A DNA stretch of 64,000 nucleotides from assembly GCA_016874095.1 (NCBI GenBank), contig VGVH01000001.1, positions 1-64,000 of the forward strand, in the 5' to 3' direction. Below are positions 9,143-17,136 of this stretch, piece after piece. Within the stretch, counting starts at the first letter, position 1; each line of letters opens with the position of its first letter. Both the position numbers and the translations under genes were made by a program. The notes under the pieces are model-generated. The model ran no database searches. It had not been told where the DNA came from and saw only the letters and a list, made by a program, of their open reading frames with translations. The DNA is from Gammaproteobacteria bacterium (GTDB lineage Bacteria; Pseudomonadota; Gammaproteobacteria; Steroidobacterales; GCA-2729495).

Positions 9143-9175
9143 CGGGGTGGCTCCTGGCAGGTCTGGATAGTCTAG

Positions 9176-9232
9176 GTGCCGGGTCGCAGCTTCGCAGCTT
9201 TTTCGAAAAGCTGCGAAGCTGCGACCCGGCAC
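9176..9232. repeat. REP palindrome family 1, complete
   Basis: Complete palindrome with a short TTTTCGAAAA centre, upstream of the POT transporter. Because it reads through in frame it adds a false N-terminal extension (MPGRSFAAF...) to that gene. Confidence 0.93.
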
Positions 9233-9301
9233 CTATCTTCACGCGACGCCTCGCGTTGCGTATCGGCGACCCGGTCGCATCACGTACGATTGCCTTGAAT
9301 C

Positions 9302-9337
9302 GGTACCAGGTACGTATCCGGATACGAACCTGGTACC
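9302..9337. repeat. Palindrome family 2, longest copy
   Basis: A 36-bp palindrome, GGTACCAGGTACGTATCC plus its near-exact complement (one mismatched pair), directly after the 3' end of the inositol monophosphatase gene. Centre CGTATCCGGATACG. Confidence 0.85.
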
Positions 9338-9340
9338 TTT

Positions 9341-10126
9341 TCAGGTCAGGGCTGCGACTAGCGCGGCGTGCAGGCGCGGATTGCAACCGAGCACGGTGCC
9401 GCCGCGCAGCTCGAGCGGGCCGCCACGGGTGTCGCTGACGACACCGCCGGCCTCGCGGACGAGCAACGCACCAGCGGCGATGTCCCAGATCGACACGCTT
9501 TGCTCCCAGTAGGCGTCGTACCGTCCGCAGGCAACCCAGGCGAGATCGACGGCGCCGGCTCCGAGCCGGCGTATGCCGGCCACGCGCGGCATGAGGCGCT
9601 CCATCTCGCGCGTAAAGCACTCCGCCCTGGGCTTACCCTGGAAGGGAATGCCGACGCCGAGTACTGCATCGGCGAGCTCGGTGCGCTCCGACACGCGAAT
9701 CGGCCGGCCGTTGAGCCAGGCCCCAGCGCCGCGCTCTGCATGGAACATCTCGCCCTGCAGCGGCACCCAGGTGACGGCCGCCACGAGCTCACCGTCTTTC
9801 TCGAGGGCGATGTTTACGGCGAAGATCGGGATACCGGAGAGGAAGTTCGTCGTGCCATCGAGCGGATCCACCAGCCAGGTCGCGGTCGGGTCGCGCCCGA
9901 CCTGCAAGCCGCCCTCCTCGCCAAGGAAGCCGTAGTCGGGGAAGTCTGCCGCGAGGTGCTCGCGCACCGTCCGCTCGGCGCGCAGATCGGCTTCCGAGAA
10001 AAAATCAGAGCGCGTCTTGCGTCGAACGTCGAGCGCGGCCAGGCGTGTGAAGTCCTCAGCGAGGCCATCGCCTGCGGCACGCGCTGCCGCCTGCATTCGC
10101 TGCATCAGGGGAGAAATACCGTGCAC
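9341..10126 (-). CDS. suhB: Inositol monophosphatase family protein
   Basis: A 261-residue Mg-dependent phosphatase of the IMPase/SuhB family, which hydrolyses inositol monophosphate to inositol and phosphate in the cytoplasm. The metal-site motifs are complete: GEEGG (E70, E71), WLVDPLDGTTNF (D87, D90) and SIWDIAAG (D215). It lies 70 bp downstream of the TonB receptor gene on the same strand, so it may belong to that transcript. Sitting beside a phytase and a full iol set, its likely role is the last dephosphorylation of imported inositol phosphate, rather than only the housekeeping SuhB role. The symbol is by family. Confidence 0.9.
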   Translation of the reverse strand: MHGISPLMQRMQAAARAAGDGLAEDFTRLAALDVRRKTRSDFFSEADLRAERTVREHLAADFPDYGFLGEEGGLQVGRDPTATWLVDPLDGTTNFLSGIPIFAVNIALEKDGELVAAVTWVPLQGEMFHAERGAGAWLNGRPIRVSERTELADAVLGVGIPFQGKPRAECFTREMERLMPRVAGIRRLGAGAVDLAWVACGRYDAYWEQSVSIWDIAAGALLVREAGGVVSDTRGGPLELRGGTVLGCNPRLHAALVAALT

Positions 10127-10148
10127 AGCGCATATTACCGTGGCGACC

Positions 10149-10167
10149 CGGCGGATCGATACCGCCG
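10149..10167. other. Stem-loop between TonB receptor and IMPase genes
   Basis: CGGCGG and CCGCCG arms around a 7-bp loop in the 70-bp gap between two same-strand genes. There is no T-tract, so it is not a standard terminator; it could protect mRNA or weaken read-through. Confidence 0.3.
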
Positions 10168-10196
10168 CCGGATCGCCGTTCAGTAACCGCTCCGCC

Positions 10197-12995
10197 TCAG
10201 AACTCCACCTGCACGCCAGCGAGCATGTTCCAGGAGTACGCCTCGTTCTCCGCCACCCGCGACTTGTCGCCGCTGAAGTAGCGCAGCGGTTCGTCGGTGA
10301 TGTTCTGGAACTGCAGGAAGCCGCTCAGGTAGTCGGTGAACTGGTAGCTCGCCTTGAAGTCGAGCTGCCCGTGCGTGTCGACGTACAGGTCGGTATCGGA
10401 GTCCTCGCCGACGGTGTCCAGGTACTCGCTGCGATAGGCGTAGGCCAGACGCAGCTCGAGGCCGGCCTTCTCGTAGAACAACGCCGCGTTGCTGACATGC
10501 TCCGATTGCAGGAAGAACGGCAGCTTGTCGTCGCGGTCGAAGACCGTGGCCTCGGCGTCCGAGTACGTGTAGCTCAGCCCCACGCCGAGCCCGTCGAACG
10601 GGCTTGGCAGGTTGCGGAACTGGTGCTGCACGCTCAGCTCGATGCCGAAAATCTCGCCTTCTTCCGCGTTCTGCGGCTGTTCCAACTCGAGCTCCGTGTA
10701 GAAGCGACCCTCAAAATCGACGTCCTCGAGTTCCTGCAATCGCAGGAAGATCGGATCGTCGATGTCCTTGTAGAAGAAGCCGGCCGCGACCACGCCGCCC
10801 GAGTCCGTATACCACTCGATGCTCAGGTCGTAATTGGCAGACTCGGTGGCCTCGAGATCCGAATTGCCGGCCTCGATGCTGCCCTCGAATTCGTCGGGGT
10901 CGTCCTCCTCGATCTCGAACAGCCGGTAGGGCGCGTTCAGCTCGTACGATGGCCGGCCCAGCGTATTGGTCCACGCGGCTCGAATCAGCAGGTTCTCGCG
11001 CAGCGCGTAGCGCACCTGTATGCCAGGCAGCCAGTCGGTGTAGCTCTTGTCGTCGCTCATCGCCGTGACCTCGGGATCCTCGCCGTCGACGAACTGGATG
11101 TCGAAGGCTTCGTAATCCACTTCGGTGCGCTCGACGCGGACACCGCCGACGATGGTCGCCTTGCCGATGTCGATCGATGCCATGCCGTACGCGGCATACA
11201 CTTTCTCGTCGATCTCGAAGTCGACGCCGAAAGACTCGGCGATGGTGCTATCGCTGTCTTCCTCGAACATTTCGCTATTGGCGTTGAAGAACTGGTTCAT
11301 CAGGTCGATGCTGATCTGCGGACCGAATGGATAGCCACCCTCACTGCTGTAGAAGTCGCTGCGGCCTTCGCGATCCACGTCGGCGAGCGTCAGGTCGTCG
11401 GCGTAGCCGTCGTAGACCACAAGGTCCTGGTCGCTGCTCTTCTCGCGATTGACCACCTTGCCGCCGAACTTGACGAAGCCGGAACGTTCGGCCATCTGGA
11501 AGCTGCGCTTGAAATCGAGTTGCCCGATGAGCAGGTCCTCCTCGACGACCTGCCCGCCGACGGCCGCTTCCTCGAAGAAGAACAGCGACGAATCGTAGGC
11601 CTCGTCGGGTGCGGTCACACGGAACAGCCGGCGCGAGGTGTCGTAAGACATCGGCAGCGTGTCACCGCCTTCGCCTCCGTCGTACTGAAACACGAATTCG
11701 CGGTCGAACGGCGTGTCCTGCTCGGTTGCACCGAGCGTGATCGCCGGTGTGATGGCCCAGTCGCCCGTGCGGAACTCGCCGCCCAGCGTCGAGCTCAGGA
11801 TCTTCTGGATCTCGACGCGGCGGGAGTTGATCCGCTGCGCCTCGCCCTCGGAGAACGTGCCCGAGGTCGGCGTCTGGTCGCTCAGGTCCCCGCCGCGGTA
11901 GTCGAACACCAGCTCCGGCTGGATCTCGGTGTCGCGATATTCGTTGTAGAGGTTCCGCCAGTACAGCTGGATGTCGTCAGTGGGACGGAACTCCAGATTC
12001 GCCACGATACCGGAGCGCTTGCGTTCGATGTTGTAGTCACGCAGCACGAATTCATCCGGGACCAGGAAATCGCCCTCCTCTTCCCAGGGGTCGCCGCCCT
12101 GCAGGTTCTCCGAGCCGAAATCCCGTTGCAGGTAGCTGGCCGAAAGCACTACACCCCAGCGGTCGTCGGGACCGAACACCTTGGTGAACGCCACGGCACC
12201 GCCGTAGGGCACCTTCTCGTTCAGGTCGTAGTAACCGAGCTCGGCGTTGGCGGAAAAGGACTGGCCGTCCGGGTCGTCGAACGCGCTCGGCGTGACGAGG
12301 TTGACAGTGGCACCGATGGAGTTCCCGTCGAGATCCGGCGTCACCGCTTTGATGACCTCGAGCTTCGCCAGCAGGTTCGACGGCACCGTGTCGAGCGCGA
12401 TCCGGCGGACGTCCTCGGGCGAACCGAGAATCGCGCCGTCGAGCGTCACGTTGTTCAGCGTCGCATCGATGCCACGGACCGTGACATAGCGGCCTTCGCC
12501 CTGGTCGGTCGTGACCGACACCCCGGGCAGCCGCGCAAGGGCTTCGCCTGCGTTTTGGTCGGGCAGTTTGCCCGCCTCGTCGGCGCTGACAGAGTCCTTG
12601 ATCACGCTCGATGATTTCTTGTCCTGCAGGGACTGAGCCTGCTGCAGGCGGTAACCGACGACTTGGATTTCGGCGACCGACGACAGCACGAGCGTCTGCT
12701 CCGAGACACCTTCGTTGCCAACGGTGACTTGCGCCTGTGCGCCGCCGAATCCGACGTAACCGGCCTCGATCGTGTAGGTGCCCGCCGGCACGTCGACGAT
12801 GCGGAACTCGCCGGCGCGGTCGGCCTGCACCGTGCGGTTGAGTTCGCGAATCACGACGGTTGCATTCGGCAGGGCACGGCCCGAGGCCTCGTCACGCACC
12901 TGGCCCTGGATCTCGCCCGCCAGCACGGCGCCGCCGGATGACGCGGCCAGCAGTGCGACGGATGAAAGTACCCCTCTGCGGGATCGCTTGCTCAT
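10197..12995 (-). CDS. TonB-dependent receptor with carboxypeptidase-regulatory-like N-domain
   Basis: A 932-residue outer-membrane receptor. It has a signal peptide (residues 1-26) and an Ig-like regulatory domain at about 27-105 (GQVRDEASGRALPNATVVI ... FRIVDVPAGTYTIEAGYVGF). The plug follows (DQNAGEALARLPGVSVTTDQGEGRYVTVRGI), then a beta-barrel ending in the expected C-terminal Phe. Receptors of this build are common for carbohydrate-type substrates. It is divergent from the RpiR regulator, and its promoter carries the best operator pair in the window. In this context the cargo is predicted to be phytate or lower inositol phosphates; the sequence alone does not prove that. Confidence 0.9.
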   Translation of the reverse strand: MSKRSRRGVLSSVALLAASSGGAVLAGEIQGQVRDEASGRALPNATVVIRELNRTVQADRAGEFRIVDVPAGTYTIEAGYVGFGGAQAQVTVGNEGVSEQTLVLSSVAEIQVVGYRLQQAQSLQDKKSSSVIKDSVSADEAGKLPDQNAGEALARLPGVSVTTDQGEGRYVTVRGIDATLNNVTLDGAILGSPEDVRRIALDTVPSNLLAKLEVIKAVTPDLDGNSIGATVNLVTPSAFDDPDGQSFSANAELGYYDLNEKVPYGGAVAFTKVFGPDDRWGVVLSASYLQRDFGSENLQGGDPWEEEGDFLVPDEFVLRDYNIERKRSGIVANLEFRPTDDIQLYWRNLYNEYRDTEIQPELVFDYRGGDLSDQTPTSGTFSEGEAQRINSRRVEIQKILSSTLGGEFRTGDWAITPAITLGATEQDTPFDREFVFQYDGGEGGDTLPMSYDTSRRLFRVTAPDEAYDSSLFFFEEAAVGGQVVEEDLLIGQLDFKRSFQMAERSGFVKFGGKVVNREKSSDQDLVVYDGYADDLTLADVDREGRSDFYSSEGGYPFGPQISIDLMNQFFNANSEMFEEDSDSTIAESFGVDFEIDEKVYAAYGMASIDIGKATIVGGVRVERTEVDYEAFDIQFVDGEDPEVTAMSDDKSYTDWLPGIQVRYALRENLLIRAAWTNTLGRPSYELNAPYRLFEIEEDDPDEFEGSIEAGNSDLEATESANYDLSIEWYTDSGGVVAAGFFYKDIDDPIFLRLQELEDVDFEGRFYTELELEQPQNAEEGEIFGIELSVQHQFRNLPSPFDGLGVGLSYTYSDAEATVFDRDDKLPFFLQSEHVSNAALFYEKAGLELRLAYAYRSEYLDTVGEDSDTDLYVDTHGQLDFKASYQFTDYLSGFLQFQNITDEPLRYFSGDKSRVAENEAYSWNMLAGVQVEF

Positions 12996-13028
12996 GTTGC
13001 CCCCTTTCCTCGTCGGTTACCCCAAGCG

Positions 13029-13074
13029 TGGAATCAGAATTCCAAAGTTCACCTGATATGGAAAACATATTCTC
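13029..13074. promoter_or_regulatory. Paired operator A (TonB receptor promoter)
   Basis: Two 16-bp inverted repeats. Site 1 at 13029-13044 is TGGAATCAGAATTCCA, a perfect palindrome with a 4-bp centre. Site 2 at 13059-13074 is TGGAAAACATATTCTC. Their starts are 30 bp apart, close to three helical turns. They lie 34-79 bp upstream of the receptor start. The same architecture recurs at 15097 and 23839. Predicted target of the adjacent RpiR-type regulator. Confidence 0.7.
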
Positions 13075-13163
13075 TTTCGGGCCGCCTTGCAATTGATGTT
13101 TCAGGCGGGCGACGCGAAACCCGGGTAGCCGCAGGCTTCTCCGTTGCGTTTTCGCGTCAGGTC

Positions 13164-13199
13164 TGGAATATCAGTTCGCAGATTGGAATTTTCGTTGCA
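13164..13199. promoter_or_regulatory. Degenerate operator half-sites upstream of the RpiR gene
   Basis: TGGAATATCAGTTCGC at 13164 and TGGAATTTTCGTTGCA at 13184 each keep one good half-site of the operator seen at 13029 but have poor second halves, and are 20 bp apart rather than 30. They lie just before the regulator start, which would fit weak autoregulation. Confidence 0.35.
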
Positions 13200-13209
13200 G
13201 GCCGTTAGC

Positions 13210-14097
13210 ATGCGCCGCATGGCCTCCAGCCCGACACTTGCCCAGCTCCGCAGCGATATCGTACGCCGCCACGAGTCGCTCAGCCCGCGGCTGAAGCAGG
13301 TTGCGGCCTTCGTCCTGGAGCACCCGAACGACATCGGCCTGCAGACGCTGGCCGTGATCGCCGGGCGCTGCCACGTGCAGCCGTCGACCGTGGTCCGGTT
13401 CGCCAAGGCCTTCGGCTACGACGGGGCCAGCGAGATGCAGAAGCTGTTTCGCGAGGAAATCCTCAGCTTCGCGCCCAGCCCCAGCTATGCCGACCGCGTG
13501 CAGCAACTTGCCGAACGGGCTGGTTCAGCCGATCCGCTCTCGCCGCACGGCCTGCTGCAAGAGTTCGCCGACAACAACGCGCTGGCGCTGGAGCACCTCA
13601 AGAGCTCGGTCCCGCGCGGTGATCTCGAGGCAGCCGTGCACTTGATCCGGCAGGCGGAGACGATCTTCCTGATCGGACTGCGCCGGTCGTTCCCGGTAGC
13701 CTCGTATCTGGCCTATGCCCTCCCCCATGTCGAAAACAAGCGCGCCTGGCTCATCGACGGCCTGGCTGGCATGCTCTCGGAGCAGGGTGCGATGCTGCGC
13801 CGGGGCGACCTGCTGATCGCCACCAGTTTCCGGCCCTACGCAAAGGAGACGGCGGAGATCGTCGCGCACGCCCGCGAGGCCGGCGCGGGCATCATTGCCA
13901 TCAGCGACTCACGCCTGGCCCCGATCGCCCGCGGCGCCGACATCGTGTTCGAGATCAAGGACGCCGAAGTGCGGCAGTTCCGTTCGCTGACGGCTTCGTT
14001 GTGCCTCGCACAGACCCTCGTCATCAGTTACGCCTTCCAGACACAGGCCGGCAAGCCCGGCGGTTCGCGACGCGGCGGCAAGCGCCGCCAGGCATGA
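13210..14097 (+). CDS. RpiR-type transcriptional regulator (HTH + SIS)
   Basis: A 295-residue regulator. The N-terminal RpiR HTH domain (about residues 1-80) shows SLSPRLKQVAAFVLEHPNDIGLQTLAVIAGRCHVQPSTVVRFAKAFG in consecutive blocks. A SIS sugar-phosphate-binding domain (about 125-260) has IFLIGLRRSFPVASYLAY and GDLLIATSFRPYAKETAEIV. Start ATG 13210 is chosen; ATG 13219 is an alternative and an upstream TTG is unlikely. It is 4 bp from iolG, so it is probably co-transcribed with it, and divergent from the TonB receptor. It likely senses a phosphorylated inositol-catabolic intermediate and binds the paired operators. It is unrelated to the DeoR-type IolR of Bacillus. Confidence 0.9.
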   Translation: MRRMASSPTLAQLRSDIVRRHESLSPRLKQVAAFVLEHPNDIGLQTLAVIAGRCHVQPSTVVRFAKAFGYDGASEMQKLFREEILSFAPSPSYADRVQQLAERAGSADPLSPHGLLQEFADNNALALEHLKSSVPRGDLEAAVHLIRQAETIFLIGLRRSFPVASYLAYALPHVENKRAWLIDGLAGMLSEQGAMLRRGDLLIATSFRPYAKETAEIVAHAREAGAGIIAISDSRLAPIARGADIVFEIKDAEVRQFRSLTASLCLAQTLVISYAFQTQAGKPGGSRRGGKRRQA

Positions 14098-14101
14098 ACG
14101 C

Positions 14102-15091
14102 ATGCTGAAATTCGCCCTGATCGGTGCCGGCCGGATCGGCCGGATCCATGCCGCGAACCTCGCCGCCCACCCGCAGGCACGGCTGGTGAGCGTCGTGGAC
14201 GTCGACACGGGGGCTGCGGCGGCGGTTGCGCAACGCCACGGCGCGCGGGTTGCGGCCAGCGCGGCCGAGGCGCTCGCTGCCGACATCGACGCGCTGCTGG
14301 TGGCCAGTTCGACGGACACGCATGCTGACCTGGTCGAGGCCGCCGCAAGAGCCGGCAAAGCGGTCTTTTGCGAGAAACCGCTCGATCTGGACGCCGACCG
14401 GGCGCGCAACACACTGGCGGTCGTCGCCGGCGCTGGCACGCTGCTCGCGCTCGGTTTCAATCGCCGCTACGACCCTTCCTTCCGGCGCCTGAGACAGGAA
14501 GCGCGTGGCGGTCGAATCGGCACAGTCGAGGTGATCAGCATCACCAGCCGCGATCCGGCGCCGCCGCCGGTCTCCTACGTGCAGCGCTCCGGTGGGCTCT
14601 TCCGCGACATGATGATCCATGACCTCGATATGGCCCGTTGGCTGCTCGCCGAAGATCCCGTCTCGGTCTACGCGCGCGGCAGCGCACTCGTCGACCCCGA
14701 GATCGGGCGCGCCGGCGACATAGACACGGCCGTGGTGGTGCTCGAGACCGCAAGCGGGCGACTCTGCCAGATCACCAACAGCCGGCGCTGCAGCTATGGC
14801 TACGACCAGCGTATCGAGGTCTTCGGCAGCCAGGGACTGCTGCGCGCGGACAATGACACGGCTACGCGGGTCGCAGTCGCCGGAGCCGGCGGCTTCACGA
14901 CGGAGCCGGCGCTGCCGTTCTTCCTCGAGCGCTACGCGGCGGCCTATCGCGCCGAACTCGACGAGTTCGTGAAGTCCCTGCGGGGCGAGCCGGCCGAACT
15001 CGCGAGCGGTGCCGACGGCCTGCAGGCACTGTTGCTGGCCAATGCGGCCCAGCGCTCGCTGGAAACACGGCAGCCCGTAATGCTGACCTGA
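14102..15091 (+). CDS. iolG: myo-Inositol 2-dehydrogenase
   Basis: A 329-residue Gfo/Idh/MocA dehydrogenase that oxidises myo-inositol to 2-keto-myo-inositol with NAD+, the first step of the iol pathway. It has the Rossmann motif GAGRIGRIHAANLA at the N-terminus, the catalytic-loop signature CEKPLDLD, and IolG-like blocks GFNRRYDPSF and GGLFRDMMIHDLDMARWLL (catalytic Asp/His region). It begins 4 bp after the RpiR gene. The assignment to inositol, rather than another polyol, rests on these IolG blocks plus the surrounding iolBCDE. Confidence 0.88.
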   Translation: MLKFALIGAGRIGRIHAANLAAHPQARLVSVVDVDTGAAAAVAQRHGARVAASAAEALAADIDALLVASSTDTHADLVEAAARAGKAVFCEKPLDLDADRARNTLAVVAGAGTLLALGFNRRYDPSFRRLRQEARGGRIGTVEVISITSRDPAPPPVSYVQRSGGLFRDMMIHDLDMARWLLAEDPVSVYARGSALVDPEIGRAGDIDTAVVVLETASGRLCQITNSRRCSYGYDQRIEVFGSQGLLRADNDTATRVAVAGAGGFTTEPALPFFLERYAAAYRAELDEFVKSLRGEPAELASGADGLQALLLANAAQRSLETRQPVMLT

Positions 15092-15096
15092 TGTAC

Positions 15097-15142
15097 TGGA
15101 ACGTTTATTCCGTTTCTCACCTGATTTGAAAATTTGATTCCA
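15097..15142 (+). promoter_or_regulatory. Paired operator C (second dehydrogenase/iolBCDE promoter)
   Basis: Two 16-bp sites in the 105-bp gap after iolG: TGGAACGTTTATTCCG at 15097 and TGAAAATTTGATTCCA at 15127, again exactly 30 bp start to start. The spacer shares CACCTGAT with operator A at the same offset. They should control the iolBCDE transcript that follows. Confidence 0.68.
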
Positions 15143-15196
15143 GATCGCTAGCATTACGACCTGTTTTCCTCGCGCCTGCACGGGGTTACCCGACTC

Positions 15197-16318
15197 ATGG
15201 CTGGTCTCAGATTCGGCTTGATCGGCACCGGCTTCATCGGCCGGGCGCATGCCATCGCGCTCAAGGCAGTCGGCACGGTGTTCGGCATCGAGGCACCGGT
15301 TTGCGAGCTCCTCGCCGATACGACGACTGACTCCGCCGCACAGGCGGCACGTGCCCTTGGGTTCCGCCGCTCGACCGGCGACTGGCAGGCGCTGGTGGCC
15401 GATCCGCAGGTGGACGTCGTCGATATCTGCACGCCGAACCACCTGCATCGCGAGATGGCGCTTGCCGCGATCCGCGCCGGCAAGAGCGTGTACTGCGAGA
15501 AACCGCTGGCAAACACCGCCGGTGAAGCGCTCGAAATCGTGCAGGCCGCCGAAGCCGCCGGCGTCCGCAACCACGTCGGCTTCAACTACATCCGCAATCC
15601 GATGGTGCGCCACGCACGGGAGCTGATCCGCCAGGGCGGGATCGGTGACGTCTGCGGCTTCCGTGGCTACTACCTCGAAGACTACATGCGGGACCCGGCC
15701 ACGCCCTGGTCGTGGCGCTGCCAGCGGAGCTTGGCCGGCGCTGGCGCGCTGGCCGACCTCGGCTCCCACCTCATCAACGCCGTGCATTTCCTGCTCGAGC
15801 CGGTCGCGCGCGTGCAGGGCAAGCTGCAGACGGTGTATCCCGTGCGTCCGGACCCGCGCGACGGCCGGCCGCGCCCCGTCGAGAACGAGGACGTTGCGCG
15901 TGCTCTCTTCGAAACCGGGAGCGGCATTCCCGGCACCTTCGAGATCAGCCGCATCGCAGGCGGCTACAAGTGCGGCCTCGGGTTCGCGGTCTTCGGCACG
16001 CGCGGCACGCTCACCTTCGACCAGGAGCGGATGAACGAGCTGCGCCTCTACACCGACGGCTCGCCTCCGGGGGAGCGCGGCTTTCGCACGTTGCTCGCGG
16101 GGCCGGAGCACCCGGACTACGCAGCCTTCTGCCCGGCGCCCGGCCACGGCCTCGGCATCAACGACCTGAAGGTCATCGAAGCGCGGGACGTGTTGCGTTC
16201 GTTCGCCGGCGAAGGCGATCCCTGGCCCGACTTCCGCGAAGGCTATCGGGTGCAACGCGTGATGGAAGCGATCGAGCAGTCGCACGCCGCTGGCGGCTGG
16301 GTGTCGGTGCCGGCGTGA
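15197..16318 (+). CDS. Second Gfo/Idh/MocA dehydrogenase (inositol-type)
   Basis: A 373-residue NAD(P)-dependent dehydrogenase with LIGTGFIGRAHAIAL at the N-terminus, CTPNHLHREMALAAI, the EKP signature CEKPLANT, and GAGALADLGSHLINAVHFLL for the catalytic Asp/His helix. It differs clearly from the iolG at 14102 and is longer. As first gene of the iolBCDE transcript it probably handles another stereoisomer (scyllo- or chiro-inositol) or an inosose interconversion, which matters because phytate mixtures contain several isomers. The exact substrate is inference. Its stop overlaps the iolB start (GTGA). Confidence 0.78.
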   Translation: MAGLRFGLIGTGFIGRAHAIALKAVGTVFGIEAPVCELLADTTTDSAAQAARALGFRRSTGDWQALVADPQVDVVDICTPNHLHREMALAAIRAGKSVYCEKPLANTAGEALEIVQAAEAAGVRNHVGFNYIRNPMVRHARELIRQGGIGDVCGFRGYYLEDYMRDPATPWSWRCQRSLAGAGALADLGSHLINAVHFLLEPVARVQGKLQTVYPVRPDPRDGRPRPVENEDVARALFETGSGIPGTFEISRIAGGYKCGLGFAVFGTRGTLTFDQERMNELRLYTDGSPPGERGFRTLLAGPEHPDYAAFCPAPGHGLGINDLKVIEARDVLRSFAGEGDPWPDFREGYRVQRVMEAIEQSHAAGGWVSVPA

Positions 16319-17136
16319 ACGGCGCACACCTGCGGGGTCCCGCTGGCGGCTTTCCGGCAGGTCGCACGGTAATCACGCGCTGCGACAATGCCGACGGACT
16401 GGGACTCGGCGTCCTGCGCCTGCGCGCCGGCGAGCGCCACGAGGAAACACTGCAACGGGAAACGGCGCTGCTGCTGATGCAGGGTACGGTTGCCGTCAGC
16501 GCAGGTTCGATCTCCGCGCAGGCGCGCCGCGAGTCGCTGTTCGACGCAGGGCCCTCCTGCCTGCATGCGGCCGCCGGCACACGCGTCGTGCTGAACGCAA
16601 CCAGCGACTGCGAGTTCACCGTCTACGAAACGCCGAACACGGCGCAGTTCGCCGCACGCTGGTTCGCGCCTGCCGACGTCGGCGACGAGCATCGGGGGCA
16701 CGGCCAGGTCCGCAATCGCAGCCTGCGAATCGTGCGCACGATCTTCGACGGCCGCAATTCGCCGCCTGAAGCCACCCTCGTGCTCGGCGAGGTGATCACG
16801 CTGCCCGGCGGCTGGTCAAGCTACCCGCCGCACCACCACCCGCAGCCCGAGATCTATCACTATCGCTTCACGGCACCGCAAGGCTTCGGGCACGCCGAAC
16901 TCGGCGAGCAGGTATTCAAGGTGCGGCAGTACGACACGGTACGCATCGCCGCCGGCCACGATCACGCGCAGTGCGCAGCACCCGGCTACGGCATGTATTA
17001 CGCCTGGGTGATCCGGCACCTGCCCGATTGCCCGTACACCGTGCCGGAATTCACGGCCGAGCATGCCTGGACCATGCAACCGGACGCCTCGTTCTGGTGG
17101 CCCGACGGTATCGGCGATGAGCACCAGGACGCTTGA
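16315..17136 (+). CDS. iolB: 5-Deoxy-glucuronate isomerase
   Basis: A 273-residue bicupin isomerase that converts 5-deoxy-D-glucuronate to 5-dehydro-2-deoxy-D-gluconate. The metal-binding motif is SSYPPHHHPQPEIYHYRF, and the conserved C-terminal block is YYAWVIRHLPDCP. The start is GTG 16315, overlapping the previous stop by 4 bp, which gives the normal IolB length. It overlaps iolC by 20 bp, so the genes are tightly coupled. Confidence 0.92.
   Translation: MNGAHLRGPAGGFPAGRTVITRCDNADGLGLGVLRLRAGERHEETLQRETALLLMQGTVAVSAGSISAQARRESLFDAGPSCLHAAAGTRVVLNATSDCEFTVYETPNTAQFAARWFAPADVGDEHRGHGQVRNRSLRIVRTIFDGRNSPPEATLVLGEVITLPGGWSSYPPHHHPQPEIYHYRFTAPQGFGHAELGEQVFKVRQYDTVRIAAGHDHAQCAAPGYGMYYAWVIRHLPDCPYTVPEFTAEHAWTMQPDASFWWPDGIGDEHQDA

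Noticed and set aside
9143-9232. N-terminal extension of the POT transporter (MPGRSFAAF...)
   Set aside because: The extension is encoded by the REP copy; MSDPV at 9142 has a proper ribosome site and a family-like start.
7566-9620. A 684-codon minus-strand frame joining two genes
   Set aside because: It reads the POT gene out of frame and continues through REP and family 2 palindromes, which lack stops in several frames. The POT frame has all family motifs.
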